From positions 1-64,000 of the forward strand of contig JBDHKD010000003.1 of the NCBI GenBank assembly GCA_039586575.1: DNA of 64,000 bases, in the 5' to 3' direction. Source of the stretch: G020344215 sp039586575. Lineage in GTDB: Bacteria; Gemmatimonadota; Gemmatimonadetes; Palauibacterales; KS3-K002. The position numbers and the translations under genes are program-made. The stretch's first letter is position 1. The number at the start of each line of letters is the position of its first letter. The notes beneath the pieces are model-generated. The model saw only the letters and a list, made by a program, of their open reading frames with translations, searched no databases and had not been told where the DNA came from. This document shows, one piece after another, positions 25,793 through 34,789 of this stretch.

Positions 25793-27511
25793 ATGACCCC
25801 TCTATTCCAACGGCTTCGCGAGCGCAAGCTCTTCCAGTGGGCGCTGGCCTACTTGGCCGGTGGCTGGATCGTCTTCCAGGGCGTCGAGGTGCTGGCCGAG
25901 CCCTGGGGGCTGTCGCCGGGATTTCAGCGGACCGTCCACCTGCTCGTCGCCCTAGGCTTCGCCATCACGCTGGTGCTGGCCTGGTACCACGGTGAGCAGG
26001 GACGTCAGCGGGTGAGCCGGACGGAACTCGTGATAATCGCGCTGCTACTGGCGGCGGGCGCACTGCTGGTCCGGATGTACCGGCCGGAGGAAGCCGCCGC
26101 CCCCGAAACCCGGCGGGCCGAAACGGCGCGCCAGCCGGCGGGCGGCGCGTTGCGCTCGCTGGCCGTGCTGCCGCTCGCCAACCTGATGGGCGACCCGGAG
26201 CAGGCGTACTTCGTCGACGGCCTGCACGACATCCTGATCGGCGAGCTGGCGGGGATCTCGGAACTCACGGTCATCTCGCGCACTTCGGTTCTACGCTTCC
26301 GGGAGACCGAACAGCCGATGGGTGAAATCGCCGCCGAGCTGGGCGTGGATGCGTTGCTCGAAGGGAGCGTCTTCCGGGCCGGCGACACCGTGCGAATCAG
26401 CGTCCAGCTCGTCCGTGGATCGCCGGAGGAACACCTCTGGCACGACCACTACGAGGGGCGGCTGAACGAGGCGCTCAACCTGCAAACCCGCGTCGCCCAG
26501 GCGGTAGCGCAGGAGATCCGTCTCACACTGTCGCCGCGGGAAGCCGAACGGTTGGCCCGGCGCACCGAGGTCGACCCGGCGGCCCAGGAGGCGTACCTGC
26601 GGGGGCGGGCATTGTGGCGGACGCGGTCGCCGGAGGTGATGGGTCGCGCACTCTCTTACCTGGCGGAGGCGGTGGCGACCGACTCGACGTTCGCGCTGGC
26701 CTGGTCCGGCCTCGCCGACGTGTACACCATGGGAAGTTTCTACGGCGGGTTGGACGTCACCGCGGATGAGGCGCACCGCCGTGCGGAGCAGAACGCAAGA
26801 CGCGCGGTAGAGCTCGATCCCGATCTGGCAGAGGCTCACGCCGCACTGGCGGGCGCGCACTTTTGGGGGGCCTGGGACGTGAACGCCGGGGAGCGAGAGC
26901 TGCGACGCGCCCTCATGCTCAACCCCAGCCTCGCGCAGGCTCACAACTGGCTCGGCGACGTACTCAACGCACGGGGGAACGCAGAGGACGCGCTGGCGTC
27001 GTTCCGGAGAGCCCGGGAACTCGACCCCTTCTCACCGCTGATGAACCGCGACCTGGCACGGGGTCTGATGTACCTCGGCCGCTGCGAGGAGGCGATCCGA
27101 GCGGTGCAGTATGCCCTCGAGTTGGACCCGAGTCACCCGGAGGCCTACAGGATCCTCAGGACATGCTACTTGTCCACAGGGCGCCTGGATGAAGCCGCCG
27201 AAGCCGCTGCCCTACACGTGCAGACTCGGGGGACGGCGGGTGCCGCCGACCGCCTGCTCGCAGCCTACGACTCGAATGGCTGGGCTGGCGTGCGCGAGTT
27301 CGAGATCGACTACTACGAGAGCATCCCGTTGTACATGAACGTGGCCGGCAGCGCCGCCGAGCTCGGAAGAACCGACCAAGCCTTCGCGGCGCTGTTCGCG
27401 GGCATCGAGACGCGCGACCCGAGATGCTTGACGCTCAAAGTCGAGCCGCTCCTCGAGCCTCTACGCTCGGACCCGCGCTGGGAAGAGGTGCTGCGCCGCG
27501 CCGGCTTCTGA
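25793..27511 (+). CDS. TolB-like domain/TPR membrane sensor protein, paralogue
   Basis: The 572-residue product is clearly related to the protein encoded immediately upstream and starts 20 bases after it. It has membrane helices near 14-35, 43-64 and 79-96, then the TolB-like domain (about 124-245; LAVLPLANLMGDPEQAYFVDGLHD, ELTVISRTS, ELGVDALLEGSVF), then TPR repeats. The N-terminus begins LFQRLRERKLFQWALAYLAGGW, a divergent version of the ELKRRKV start. The two form an operon. Amino acid divergence is large, so the duplication is old. Confidence 0.87.
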   Translation: MTPLFQRLRERKLFQWALAYLAGGWIVFQGVEVLAEPWGLSPGFQRTVHLLVALGFAITLVLAWYHGEQGRQRVSRTELVIIALLLAAGALLVRMYRPEEAAAPETRRAETARQPAGGALRSLAVLPLANLMGDPEQAYFVDGLHDILIGELAGISELTVISRTSVLRFRETEQPMGEIAAELGVDALLEGSVFRAGDTVRISVQLVRGSPEEHLWHDHYEGRLNEALNLQTRVAQAVAQEIRLTLSPREAERLARRTEVDPAAQEAYLRGRALWRTRSPEVMGRALSYLAEAVATDSTFALAWSGLADVYTMGSFYGGLDVTADEAHRRAEQNARRAVELDPDLAEAHAALAGAHFWGAWDVNAGERELRRALMLNPSLAQAHNWLGDVLNARGNAEDALASFRRARELDPFSPLMNRDLARGLMYLGRCEEAIRAVQYALELDPSHPEAYRILRTCYLSTGRLDEAAEAAALHVQTRGTAGAADRLLAAYDSNGWAGVREFEIDYYESIPLYMNVAGSAAELGRTDQAFAALFAGIETRDPRCLTLKVEPLLEPLRSDPRWEEVLRRAGF

Positions 27512-27550
27512 ATTCGACACCTCTCCAAGGAGGTTGCCGAACCCCGGCTC

Positions 27551-27579
27551 TTGACCGGGCGTTTTTCGTGTGCTAGTAT
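27551..27579 (+). promoter_or_regulatory. Sigma-70 type promoter of the padR unit
   Basis: TTGACC (27551-27556) and TAGTAT (27574-27579) are separated by exactly 17 bases. They lie directly upstream of the putative PadR operator and about 80 bases before the chosen padR start. Confidence 0.7.
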
Positions 27580-27582
27580 ATA

Positions 27583-27615
27583 GATACTCGATATATTGAT
27601 ACTCTATGTATCGAG
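27583..27615 (+). promoter_or_regulatory. Probable PadR operator
   Basis: An A/T-rich island in G+C-rich DNA contains the inverted repeat CTCGATA (27587-27593) and TATCGAG (27609-27615), plus GATACT repeated at 27583 and 27598, one and a half helical turns apart. PadR regulators commonly repress their own promoters through such dyads. The position just after the -10 box fits repression. Confidence 0.6.
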
Positions 27616-27656
27616 GTTCTATACCCGCAGGGGAGGCGGACGGACGAGGGGGGCCC

Positions 27657-28004
27657 GTGGAGAGACCGGTCATCGAGCCGCAGAGCCTGGCCAAGAGCTG
27701 CAACGAGGCGTTGATCCTCGCCTGCCTGGAGGCGGGCCCGCGGCACGGCTACCAGATCGCCCTCGACATCGAAGCGAAGGGCGGCGGCTTCTTTCGCTTC
27801 AACCACGGCACGCTGTACCCGATCCTGCACAAGCTGGAGAAGGAGGGGCTGATCAAAGGGTCGTGGTCGGATGAGGCGGGGGCGCGGAAGCGGAAGAGCT
27901 ACACGTTGACGGCGAAGGGCCGTCGCTACGCCGGCGATCTGCGGGCCGCCTGGCGTGAGTTCATCGAGCACTTCGTCGAGGTGGTGGAGGTCGAGGAGCG
28001 ATGA
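27657..28004 (+). CDS. PadR family transcriptional regulator
   Basis: The 115-residue product starts at GTG 27657, with GAGGGGGG upstream; the earlier ATG 27606 lies inside the operator and is rejected. The PadR winged helix is clear: LILACLEAGPRHGYQIALDIE, then FNHGTLYPILHKLEKEGLIKGSW and KRKSYTLTAKGRR, with a C-terminal dimerisation helix. It is probably autoregulated. Its stop overlaps the ATG of the next gene (28001), a common arrangement for PadR with permease-prefix membrane proteins. Confidence 0.92.
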   Translation: MERPVIEPQSLAKSCNEALILACLEAGPRHGYQIALDIEAKGGGFFRFNHGTLYPILHKLEKEGLIKGSWSDEAGARKRKSYTLTAKGRRYAGDLRAAWREFIEHFVEVVEVEER

Positions 28005-28750
28005 CGAACTTCGCGGACGTCTTGGGGCCGCTGAGCGCGCGGCTGCCGCTGCCGCAACCGGCGCGCAGCCGGGTGCTGTTGGAGGTCGCCGCCGACCTGG
28101 AGGCGGCCTACGAGCACTACCGGGCGGAGGGCTGCTCGGAAGAGGAGGCGCGGCGGAGGGCGGCGGAAGCGTTCGACCTGTCGGACACGGCGCTGGCCGA
28201 GCTGGTAGCGCTTCACACGTCGTTTGCGCGGCGGATGCTGGACCGGCTGTCGAGCCAGGCTCGAACGCGGTGGGAGCGCTCGCTGCTGCTGATCGTGGCC
28301 GGGTTTCTGACCTACCTCGGCGTGGAGCTGGCTGTGCGCGGCGGGATCATAACGGATGCGGGATCGTTTGTCTGGCCCGTGCTAATTTGTGGCGCCGCAG
28401 GACTGCTCTTGGGGATCACCAAGCTCTACCAGATCTACGTCAAGCAGGACCACGAGGTGCGGCGTGCGCGTCGTGGCCTGGACGCCATCGCGGTGTTGGC
28501 CGGCGCGCAGCTTCTTCTGGGGTTTTTCGGCGCCTGGTTCGAGCTCTACCTGGCGGCGGGACGTATCTCCCGCTCGGTGGATTACGCCCTGGTCCATCTG
28601 TTCAACTGGCTGCTGGGAAGCGCGGCGTTGCTCTCGGTGAGCCTCACGGGCGCGCTGCTCACCGCGATGCTCTGGTTCGCGGTGGCCAGCCGCGTCGCGG
28701 GGATCGAGGACGCGGAGGCGGAACTGCTGCTCGCAGCGAAAGGAGAATAG
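28001..28750 (+). CDS. Permease-prefix-type membrane protein
   Basis: The 249-residue product starts with a soluble helical N-terminus (about 1-85), containing ARSRVLLEVAADLEAAYEHY and GCSEEEARRRAAEAFDLSD. This is the pattern of the small domain preceding many ADOP permeases. Four or so membrane helices follow (about 92-112, 122-142, 162-185, 205-232) instead of a permease body. It overlaps padR by four bases. Its role is unknown; by analogy it may be a PadR-controlled membrane component. Confidence 0.75.
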   Translation: MTNFADVLGPLSARLPLPQPARSRVLLEVAADLEAAYEHYRAEGCSEEEARRRAAEAFDLSDTALAELVALHTSFARRMLDRLSSQARTRWERSLLLIVAGFLTYLGVELAVRGGIITDAGSFVWPVLICGAAGLLLGITKLYQIYVKQDHEVRRARRGLDAIAVLAGAQLLLGFFGAWFELYLAAGRISRSVDYALVHLFNWLLGSAALLSVSLTGALLTAMLWFAVASRVAGIEDAEAELLLAAKGE

Positions 28751-28752
28751 TC

Positions 28753-29145
28753 ATGCTGTACGCGATTCACATATCCGGTCCGACGGGATGGCTGCTGGTG
28801 TTGTTGGCCGTCGTCGTCGCCGTTCTGGTAATACGCAGGGTGATTCCGCTGGTGAAAGGGACTATGGAGCCGGGGCCGGCGTGGGAGAGCGGACTGAACG
28901 CGATACTGTTCTGGGGGGCCTTCGCCGCGGTCCTCGGCTTCCTCGGGCAGTGCGCCGGGATCTACCGCGCGATGCGGATCATCGAGCAGGCGGATGAGAT
29001 TTCGCCGGTTGTCACGGCGCTGGGGTTCTACATCTCGTTCACACCGACGATGATCGGCTTTGCGATCCTGGCGGTCTCCGCCCTCTGTTGGTTCGCTTTG
29101 CGCGTCTGGTCGACCAAGGTGGCTGCGCGACACTCGCTCACCTAG
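28753..29145 (+). CDS. MotA/TolQ/ExbB-like proton channel protein
   Basis: The 130-residue product has three membrane helices (about 10-30, 51-70, 91-118). The segment FWGAFAAVLGFLGQCAGIYRAMRII and the later YISFTPTMIGFAILAVSALCWF resemble the two conserved helices of MotA/TolQ/ExbB stator proteins. No ExbD/TolR partner gene is nearby. ATG 28753 has AAGGAG upstream. It is the third gene of the padR unit. Confidence 0.65.
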   Translation: MLYAIHISGPTGWLLVLLAVVVAVLVIRRVIPLVKGTMEPGPAWESGLNAILFWGAFAAVLGFLGQCAGIYRAMRIIEQADEISPVVTALGFYISFTPTMIGFAILAVSALCWFALRVWSTKVAARHSLT

Positions 29146-29160
29146 TTTGAACTGCCGTGC

Positions 29161-29185
29161 GGGGCCGGGCCCGCCCCGGCCCCTT
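29161..29185 (+). terminator. Terminator-like hairpin after the padR unit
   Basis: GGGGCCGGG (29161-29169) pairs with CCCGGCCCC (up to 29183), followed by TTCCCC. It lies 16 bases after the stop of the MotA/TolQ-like gene. The T tract is poor. Confidence 0.5.
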
Positions 29186-29213
29186 CCCCGAACCCTCACC
29201 TCTGGAGCCGCCA

Positions 29214-29621
29214 ATGAGGTTCGGTCGCGCAGTTCTCTGGCTCGCCATCGTCGCATTCCTCCTGGGCGGGCTGGGCTACTTCGTATCGCCCGTCTTGTTC
29301 GCCGGGGCCGCCGGCATCTCGCTGGGCGGCAGCGGAGCCACCGATTTCCGGGCCACCTACGCGGGGATCCAGCTGGGGCTGGCCGTCTTCATGGTGTGGT
29401 GCGTGCGCCGGCCGGGCCGCCTGCCGGCCGGCCTCGTCATGCTGGGACTGGTGTGCGCGGCGGTCGCGCTCACCCGTGCGCTGGGCATCCTAATCGACGG
29501 CAGCGTCATCGGGTTCAACCTGCTGGCGCTGACGCTGGAGGTGCTGGGCGCGGCTCTAGCGTTCGTGGCCTTCGTCCGAGTGCAAGGCACGGTGGTGGAA
29601 AGCATCACTCTGCAGGCCTAA
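29214..29621 (+). CDS. DUF4345-type membrane protein
   Basis: The 135-residue product starts at ATG 29214 (GGAG eight bases upstream) and has four predicted membrane helices. The stretch SGATDFRATYAGIQLGLAVF with an Arg in a helix, and the later ALTRALGILIDG, are characteristic of DUF4345 proteins as I recall them. Function unknown. The following methyltransferase-type gene starts 13 bases later. Confidence 0.75.
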   Translation: MRFGRAVLWLAIVAFLLGGLGYFVSPVLFAGAAGISLGGSGATDFRATYAGIQLGLAVFMVWCVRRPGRLPAGLVMLGLVCAAVALTRALGILIDGSVIGFNLLALTLEVLGAALAFVAFVRVQGTVVESITLQA

Positions 29622-29634
29622 TAGGCCGGCGGCG

Positions 29635-30135
29635 ATGCGATCGCTCCAGCCGAGGCCGCGCGCCTGCGACTGGATCGCCGGGCTGGCGACGGCGACCCTG
29701 CTAGTCGCCGACCAGCTGCTGGAACGCGGCGACGAAGCCGCCCTGCATGTACTGGGCGTGGCGGCGTTGCTGTTGTCCATCGCCTTCATCTTCCCGCCGT
29801 TCTTTCTGCTGAAGAAGCACGGTCAGGTGGAGGAAGGTAAGAGTTACTTCGAGACGAGGGCCGTGGTCGACCGGGGCCTCTACGGGATCGTCCGGCACCC
29901 CCAGTACCTGGGGTACATCCTGCTGGCCCTCGGCTTCGCGTCCCTCTCACAACGGATCGTTACCGCGGCCCTGGCTGCCCTGGCGATCGTGATGTTCTAC
30001 GTTCATACGCTGAGAGAGGAGCGCTTCTGTGCGGCCGAGCTGGGGCCCGCCTACGAGGCTTACATGGGGCGGGTCCCGAGGTTCAACTTCTTGAGTGGCC
30101 TGGTCAAGTATGTCTGGAGAAGATTCAAGAGCTGA
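29635..30135 (+). CDS. Isoprenylcysteine carboxyl methyltransferase-like membrane protein
   Basis: The 166-residue protein has about four membrane helices. The conserved GIVRHPQYLGYILLALGFASLS and a C-terminal EERFCAAELGPAYEAYMGRVPRF are the SAM-binding pattern of the ICMT/PEMT-like family. Bacterial members methylate small hydrophobic or lipid substrates, mostly unknown. The following methyltransferase start overlaps its end. Confidence 0.85.
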   Translation: MRSLQPRPRACDWIAGLATATLLVADQLLERGDEAALHVLGVAALLLSIAFIFPPFFLLKKHGQVEEGKSYFETRAVVDRGLYGIVRHPQYLGYILLALGFASLSQRIVTAALAALAIVMFYVHTLREERFCAAELGPAYEAYMGRVPRFNFLSGLVKYVWRRFKS

Positions 30136-30892
30136 AGAGTCTACAGTGCCAGCCGACTGGTACGCCGACGAGTCGTTCTGGTCCATCTCGTACTCGTTCA
30201 TGTTCTCGGAGCAGGCGTTCGAGACTGCGATCGGGCAGGTCGAGAAGATCATCGAGCTGACGGGCGTTCGCTCGGGCGCCGTCTTCGATCAGTGCTGCGG
30301 GCCCGGTCGCCACACCGTCCCGCTCGCCAAGCGCGGCTTCAAGGTGACGGGCGTGGACCGGACGGGGTTCTTGCTGGAGAAGGCGCGCGCCTACGCCGAG
30401 GCCGAGGGTGTCGAGGTCGAGCTCGTGGCCGAGGACATGCGTCGCTTCGTGCGGCCCGGGGCGTTCGACCTGGCGCTCAATCTGCTCACGTCGTTCGGCT
30501 ACTTCGACGACCCGGCCGAGAACCAGACGGTTCTGGAGAACGTCTACCGGAGTCTCAAGCCTGGCGGCGTCTTCGTTCTCGACACCGTCGGCAAAGAGGT
30601 TCTCGCCCGCATCTTCCAAGCGACCGGCTCGGACGAGCTCGAGGGCGCGGGCCTCCTCGTGCAGCGCCGCAAGGTGATCGAGGGTTGGCGACGAATCGAG
30701 AACGAGTGGCTGTTCATCGCGGAGGGCGAGGTCCGCACGCGGCGCCTGCGCCACTGGCTGTACTCCGCTCAAGAACTCCGGCAGCTGCTCGCCGCCGCCG
30801 GTTTCACGGAGGTGGAGTTTTTCGGGAACCTCGACGGCGCGCCTTACGATAGCGAGGCGAGCCGCATGATCGCGGTCGCTAGAAAAGTCTAG
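30110..30892 (+). CDS. Class I SAM-dependent methyltransferase
   Basis: The 260-residue product has SAM motif I FDQCCGPGRHTVPLAKRG, motif II GVDRTGFLLEKAR, AFDLALNLLTSFGYFDD and a post-motif LKPGGVFVLDT. The substrate cannot be predicted. ATG 30110 overlaps the upstream gene by 26 bases; GTG 30146 is an alternative start that would avoid overlap. Confidence 0.88.
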   Translation: MSGEDSRAEESTVPADWYADESFWSISYSFMFSEQAFETAIGQVEKIIELTGVRSGAVFDQCCGPGRHTVPLAKRGFKVTGVDRTGFLLEKARAYAEAEGVEVELVAEDMRRFVRPGAFDLALNLLTSFGYFDDPAENQTVLENVYRSLKPGGVFVLDTVGKEVLARIFQATGSDELEGAGLLVQRRKVIEGWRRIENEWLFIAEGEVRTRRLRHWLYSAQELRQLLAAAGFTEVEFFGNLDGAPYDSEASRMIAVARKV

Positions 30893-30938
30893 TTCGCCAG
30901 GCGAAAGCGGGGGCGCAGCAATCGAGGGAGCACGCACC

Positions 30939-31553
30939 GTGAAAACGATCCTCATCGTCCTGGGCTCGCTCATCCTGTTGGTCATCGCCGTGGTCGTCTG
31001 GCTGTACATCAAGGCGGTGCGCGGCACGCTGAAGCGGGACGAAAGGATACTGGACAAGCTGGCGCCGGTCACCAGCGCACTCGAGGCGGGCGCTACGCCG
31101 GATCCGGCGGCGCTCGAGGCCGCGGCCCGGAACCCGGAAACGCGGCGGCTGCTATACGAGTCGCTGGAGGCGCACGAGCGTAGCGATCTCTTCCCGCGCC
31201 GCTACTACACGCAGGAGGCGCTGGCCGAGGGTGACCTGGTGCTTTGGCTCTGCCACCCGAACGAGCTGGGCTCTGCGCCGGACGAGATCGAACTGGTGGA
31301 GACGGTCAGGCGTGATTCGGTATCGGGGTCGGGCCAGGAGGATTGGTACGTGTTTCGGTTCCGGATGAACCCGCCCCACTGGGCGGCCGGGGACGGATGG
31401 ATGGCGGGCGTCTCCGGCCCCTACGAGCACGGGGCCGAGCCGAGCCCGACCGCGCCGGGGACGTTCAGCACCTTCGCGGCGTACCGGGAGTCCGAGGTCG
31501 ATAAGTACGTGGACTTCAGCAGCGACATGCTGCGGAAGAAGGGCATGGCCTAG
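30939..31553 (+). CDS. Membrane-anchored protein of unknown function
   Basis: The 204-residue product has one N-terminal membrane helix (about 4-26), followed by an acidic helical region and a soluble domain containing RRYYTQEALAEGDLVLWLCHPNELG, DWYVFRFRMNPPHWAAGDGW and VSGPYEHG. GTG 30939 has GAGGGAG upstream. It ends the plus-strand block, convergent with rsmA 16 bases away. No family is recognised. Confidence 0.7.
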   Translation: MKTILIVLGSLILLVIAVVVWLYIKAVRGTLKRDERILDKLAPVTSALEAGATPDPAALEAAARNPETRRLLYESLEAHERSDLFPRRYYTQEALAEGDLVLWLCHPNELGSAPDEIELVETVRRDSVSGSGQEDWYVFRFRMNPPHWAAGDGWMAGVSGPYEHGAEPSPTAPGTFSTFAAYRESEVDKYVDFSSDMLRKKGMA

Positions 31554-31568
31554 GCTGGGCCGGCACGC

Positions 31569-32384
31569 TCAGGGCGCCGGTTCCAGCGCGGCCGCCAGAC
31601 GGATGAAGTCGGCGACGGGCAGCGCGTCGGGCCGGGTGGCCGGCTCGATGCCCAGAGATTGAAGGACCGAGCTCACCGCTTCGCCGGAGAGCGAATATTC
31701 CGGCGCCTGCCTCAAGACCCTCTGCAGCTGCTTCCGCCGGCGCTGGAAGGCGGCGCGCGTAAGCGTGCGCAGCGCTTCCTCCTCATGCGTCGACAGGGGC
31801 GGCGGCGACATGGGGACGAGCCGCACGCAGGTCGAATCGACGTCGGGGCGCGGTCGGAAAGCGGCTCTCGCGATGTTGAAGAGCCGCTCGACCCGGGCGA
31901 CGGCCTGGACGCCGACGGTCAGCGCGCCATAGTCCTTGGTGCCGGGTTTCGCCAACAGCCGCTCGGCCACTTCCTTCTGCACGGTGAGCACGACGAGCTG
32001 CGGGCGTGGCCGCCGATCCAGCAGGTGAAAGATGATGGGCGTGGTGATTCCGTAGGGGATGTTGCCGATCACCTTTAGCGGCCGGTCACCGGCGATGGCG
32101 GCGACGTCGAGCTCGAGGGCATCGCCGTGGATGACCTTCACATCTTCCCTGCCCGCGTATTTCTCCTGTAGCTGGGCGGCGAGGGTATCGTCGAGCTCGA
32201 CCAGGGTCAGGTGGGCGACGTGGCCGGCGAGGTGCTCGGTCAACGCGCCCTGGCCGGGCCCGATCTCCAGCACGCGGTCGCCAGCCAGCGGACCGAGAGC
32301 TCGGACGATCTTGCGCTGCAGGTTGGGATCGACCAGGAAGTTCTGGCTGAGTGATTTCTTGGCCTTGTGGGGCCGTTCGCTCAC
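31569..32384 (-). CDS. rsmA: 16S rRNA A1518/A1519 dimethyltransferase
   Basis: The 271-residue enzyme (KsgA) dimethylates two adenosines in helix 45 of 16S rRNA. Characteristic segments are SLSQNFLVDPNLQRKIV at the N-terminus, then VLEIGPGQGALTEHLA, the catalytic NIPYGI with IIFHLL, and the C-terminal RPRPDVDSTCVRLVP block. Its GTG start overlaps the stop of the upstream phosphatase gene by four bases, an unusual but tight coupling of ribosome maturation with a signalling gene. Confidence 0.95.
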   Translation of the reverse strand: MSERPHKAKKSLSQNFLVDPNLQRKIVRALGPLAGDRVLEIGPGQGALTEHLAGHVAHLTLVELDDTLAAQLQEKYAGREDVKVIHGDALELDVAAIAGDRPLKVIGNIPYGITTPIIFHLLDRRPRPQLVVLTVQKEVAERLLAKPGTKDYGALTVGVQAVARVERLFNIARAAFRPRPDVDSTCVRLVPMSPPPLSTHEEEALRTLTRAAFQRRRKQLQRVLRQAPEYSLSGEAVSSVLQSLGIEPATRPDALPVADFIRLAAALEPAP

Positions 32385-34783
32385 GCCGGCTTCTCCAGCC
32401 GCAATACGAAGGCGGTCTGATCGTCGGGCGCATCCCTGCCCTGCCGGCCGCGTGCCTCGAACATCGCATCGATGATCTGAGCGGGTTCCCCGTGACGGTG
32501 ACTCACCACGGCGTCGAGCACCGCGCGCTCGGTCGTCCGCAGCGACGGGTTGGTAAGTCCATCGGTGAACAGGCAGAGCAGGTCGCCGGGCTCCCAGGCC
32601 ACCGATGCCTCGTCGTAGCCCTCGTACTCGGCGATTCCGAGGGGCGGGCTGGTCGCTTTGAGTCGCTGGGGCGGTTCCTCGTGGTGCAGGCGGAAAGCGT
32701 GGGCGTGCCCGGCGTTGGCGTAGGTCAGCGTCTGGCGCGCAGAATCGATCACACCGTAGAAGACCGTCATGAACATCTCGGTGCTCTCGAGCTTGTGGAT
32801 CAGAGCCCGGTGGATGGCGCGCAACAAGTCGCCCGGCGAGGCGGTCTCGCGCGCGTAAATACCCATCACGCTCATGGAGAGCGCCATGATCAGCGAAGCA
32901 CCGAACCCGTGCGAGGTCACATCACCCAACATCGCCCCGATCTTGCCGTCGGTCAGCTTGAAGAGCTGGTAGAAGTCGCCACCCACCGGCCGGGCCGGCA
33001 CGCAACGGGCCGCGGCGTCGGCGACCTCCGCGAACTCGTTCAGATCGGGCAAGAGCTTCATCTGCAGATCGTGGGCCAGCTCGAGCTCGCCGATCAACCG
33101 CTCGCGGCCTAGACCCTCCTCGAGCAACCTGACGTTCTCGATGGCGCTACCGATCTGGCGCGCCAGCGTCATCAGCAGCCGCGCTTCGCCCATGCCCGAC
33201 ACCAGCGCGCCGGCGCGGCGGCCGACCAGGTTGAGGACGCCGACCGATCGGCTGTGCCCTTCCGGGCTGGTGTAGCTCACCGGCACGGCGACCCAAGGCT
33301 CGGGCCGCGAGCCGAAGCGCTCCGCCAGCTCGGGCGGCAGCGTATCGAGATCGTCGAGCCTGACCGTGCGGTTCTCCCGGAAGGCGAGTGCGGAAACGGA
33401 AACCGGCGACGAGACCGGTACCCGGTTGACCGGGCGGCGCGATGGGCCTTCGGAGGCGGCGAGCACGAGCTGCTCCGTGTCCGGCTCGTAGACCCAGAGT
33501 GAGGCGCGCTCGGCGCCGGTCACGCGCAGCACGCCCTTGAGGATCTGGCTGGCGGCGTCCTCGAGCTTGGTGACCACACCCAGCGTCTCGGTGATGCTGT
33601 GCAGCAGCTCGATCTCCTCCTGGCGCTCCGAGAGGTCGCGGCGGCTCTCGGCGAGTCGCGTCTCGTACGAGAGCGCCTCGTCGAGCAGGTCGCGCGTGAA
33701 CTCGGCCCAACGCTGCGAGCACTCGTCGTCCGCCGGAAGCACCTGTACGGCGTAGCGGATCCCCGGAGTGCGGAGCCAGTGGAGCTGGCCGTCGGGCTCG
33801 ACGGTCGCCGCACCATCGGGTGCTATGTGCTCGAGCGAGCCGTCGAGGCTCTCGGTCCAGAGGTGCACATCGGCGCCGGAGCCCAGGCGCACGCGCTCGA
33901 CCAACCCGACCAGCGCCTCCGCATCGCTGCTCACCGGCCGGACCGCTTCGCCGACGACCTGCTCCTCCCAATCGCTCCGCAAGGTCAGTGTGACGGAGTT
34001 GCCGCGCTCGCTGAACACCAGCTCGTCAGCCAGCTGCTTGAGCAGGAAGAGGCCGCGGCCGCCGGGCTCCTCGAGCGCCGCACCGCTCGTCGGGTCGGGG
34101 ACCTGGCTGTAGTCGAAGCCGGGGCCCTCGTCCGTGATCTGCACCTTGCAGGTCCAGGCGTTCACGCTCGCCCGCAGCCTGACCATTTTCGAGCGGTCAC
34201 CCTGGTTGCCGTAGAAGATCGCGTTGGAGAGCGCTTCGCTGAGCGCGATGCGCAGGTTGACCAGCTTGCGCGGCCCGTAGCTACGGTAGTCGCGGCAACA
34301 GCCGGCGAGTAGGCGAATCACGTGCTCGATGATGGAGACATCGCTGGGCAGCTCGAGATTGATCTCGTTGGACATGAAGCGGTCCAGGTCGCCGGGCCTG
34401 GCGCCCGGTGGCCGACCGATGCCCTCGAGCTTCCTGTGGAGCTGTTCCGAAGTGACCGGCAACATGAGACAGTCATGGCAGCCGGCCTTGAGCGCATAGG
34501 TGACATCGCGGACGTTCGACTCGTCGGGATCGGCGACGGCCCAGAGGGCGGAGCGTGGGAAGAGCTGGGCCAACGATGTCCACTGCTCGCCGGTGGGCTT
34601 GAGTGCGATGTCGGTGAGAACGAGCGCCGGGCGCGCGTCGGCGTGGATCTCCAGATGGTCGAGCGTGGCGATGACGGAACCCGCGAAACCGATCCCTTCA
34701 ACCGCCGCCGTCAACGCCTCGGCCAAGCGCGGCCGCTGCGTCACGATTAGGGCGGTGCCACCTCCCGCTTGCCGCCCGGTCAT
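32381..34783 (-). CDS. SpoIIE-type PP2C phosphatase with receiver-like, HATPase and GAF domains
   Basis: The 800-residue product has four recognisable parts. Residues 10-125 resemble a response-regulator receiver with Asp58 in LVLTDI, but the acidic pocket (TQRPR) and the Lys (CLMLPV where KP is usual) are missing. Residues 145-275 are an anti-sigma kinase-type HATPase (SEALSNAIFYGN, DEGPGFD, GGRGLFLLKQLAD). Residues 395-545 are a GAF domain. Residues 590-798 are the SpoIIE phosphatase (PVGGDFYQLF, GDVTSHGFGAS, FTDGLT, DDQTAFVLRL). The product can thus hold both the kinase and phosphatase functions of a partner switch. The STAS gene lies immediately upstream. Confidence 0.92.
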   Translation of the reverse strand: MTGRQAGGGTALIVTQRPRLAEALTAAVEGIGFAGSVIATLDHLEIHADARPALVLTDIALKPTGEQWTSLAQLFPRSALWAVADPDESNVRDVTYALKAGCHDCLMLPVTSEQLHRKLEGIGRPPGARPGDLDRFMSNEINLELPSDVSIIEHVIRLLAGCCRDYRSYGPRKLVNLRIALSEALSNAIFYGNQGDRSKMVRLRASVNAWTCKVQITDEGPGFDYSQVPDPTSGAALEEPGGRGLFLLKQLADELVFSERGNSVTLTLRSDWEEQVVGEAVRPVSSDAEALVGLVERVRLGSGADVHLWTESLDGSLEHIAPDGAATVEPDGQLHWLRTPGIRYAVQVLPADDECSQRWAEFTRDLLDEALSYETRLAESRRDLSERQEEIELLHSITETLGVVTKLEDAASQILKGVLRVTGAERASLWVYEPDTEQLVLAASEGPSRRPVNRVPVSSPVSVSALAFRENRTVRLDDLDTLPPELAERFGSRPEPWVAVPVSYTSPEGHSRSVGVLNLVGRRAGALVSGMGEARLLMTLARQIGSAIENVRLLEEGLGRERLIGELELAHDLQMKLLPDLNEFAEVADAAARCVPARPVGGDFYQLFKLTDGKIGAMLGDVTSHGFGASLIMALSMSVMGIYARETASPGDLLRAIHRALIHKLESTEMFMTVFYGVIDSARQTLTYANAGHAHAFRLHHEEPPQRLKATSPPLGIAEYEGYDEASVAWEPGDLLCLFTDGLTNPSLRTTERAVLDAVVSHRHGEPAQIIDAMFEARGRQGRDAPDDQTAFVLRLEKPA

Positions 34784-34789
34784 GATGGT

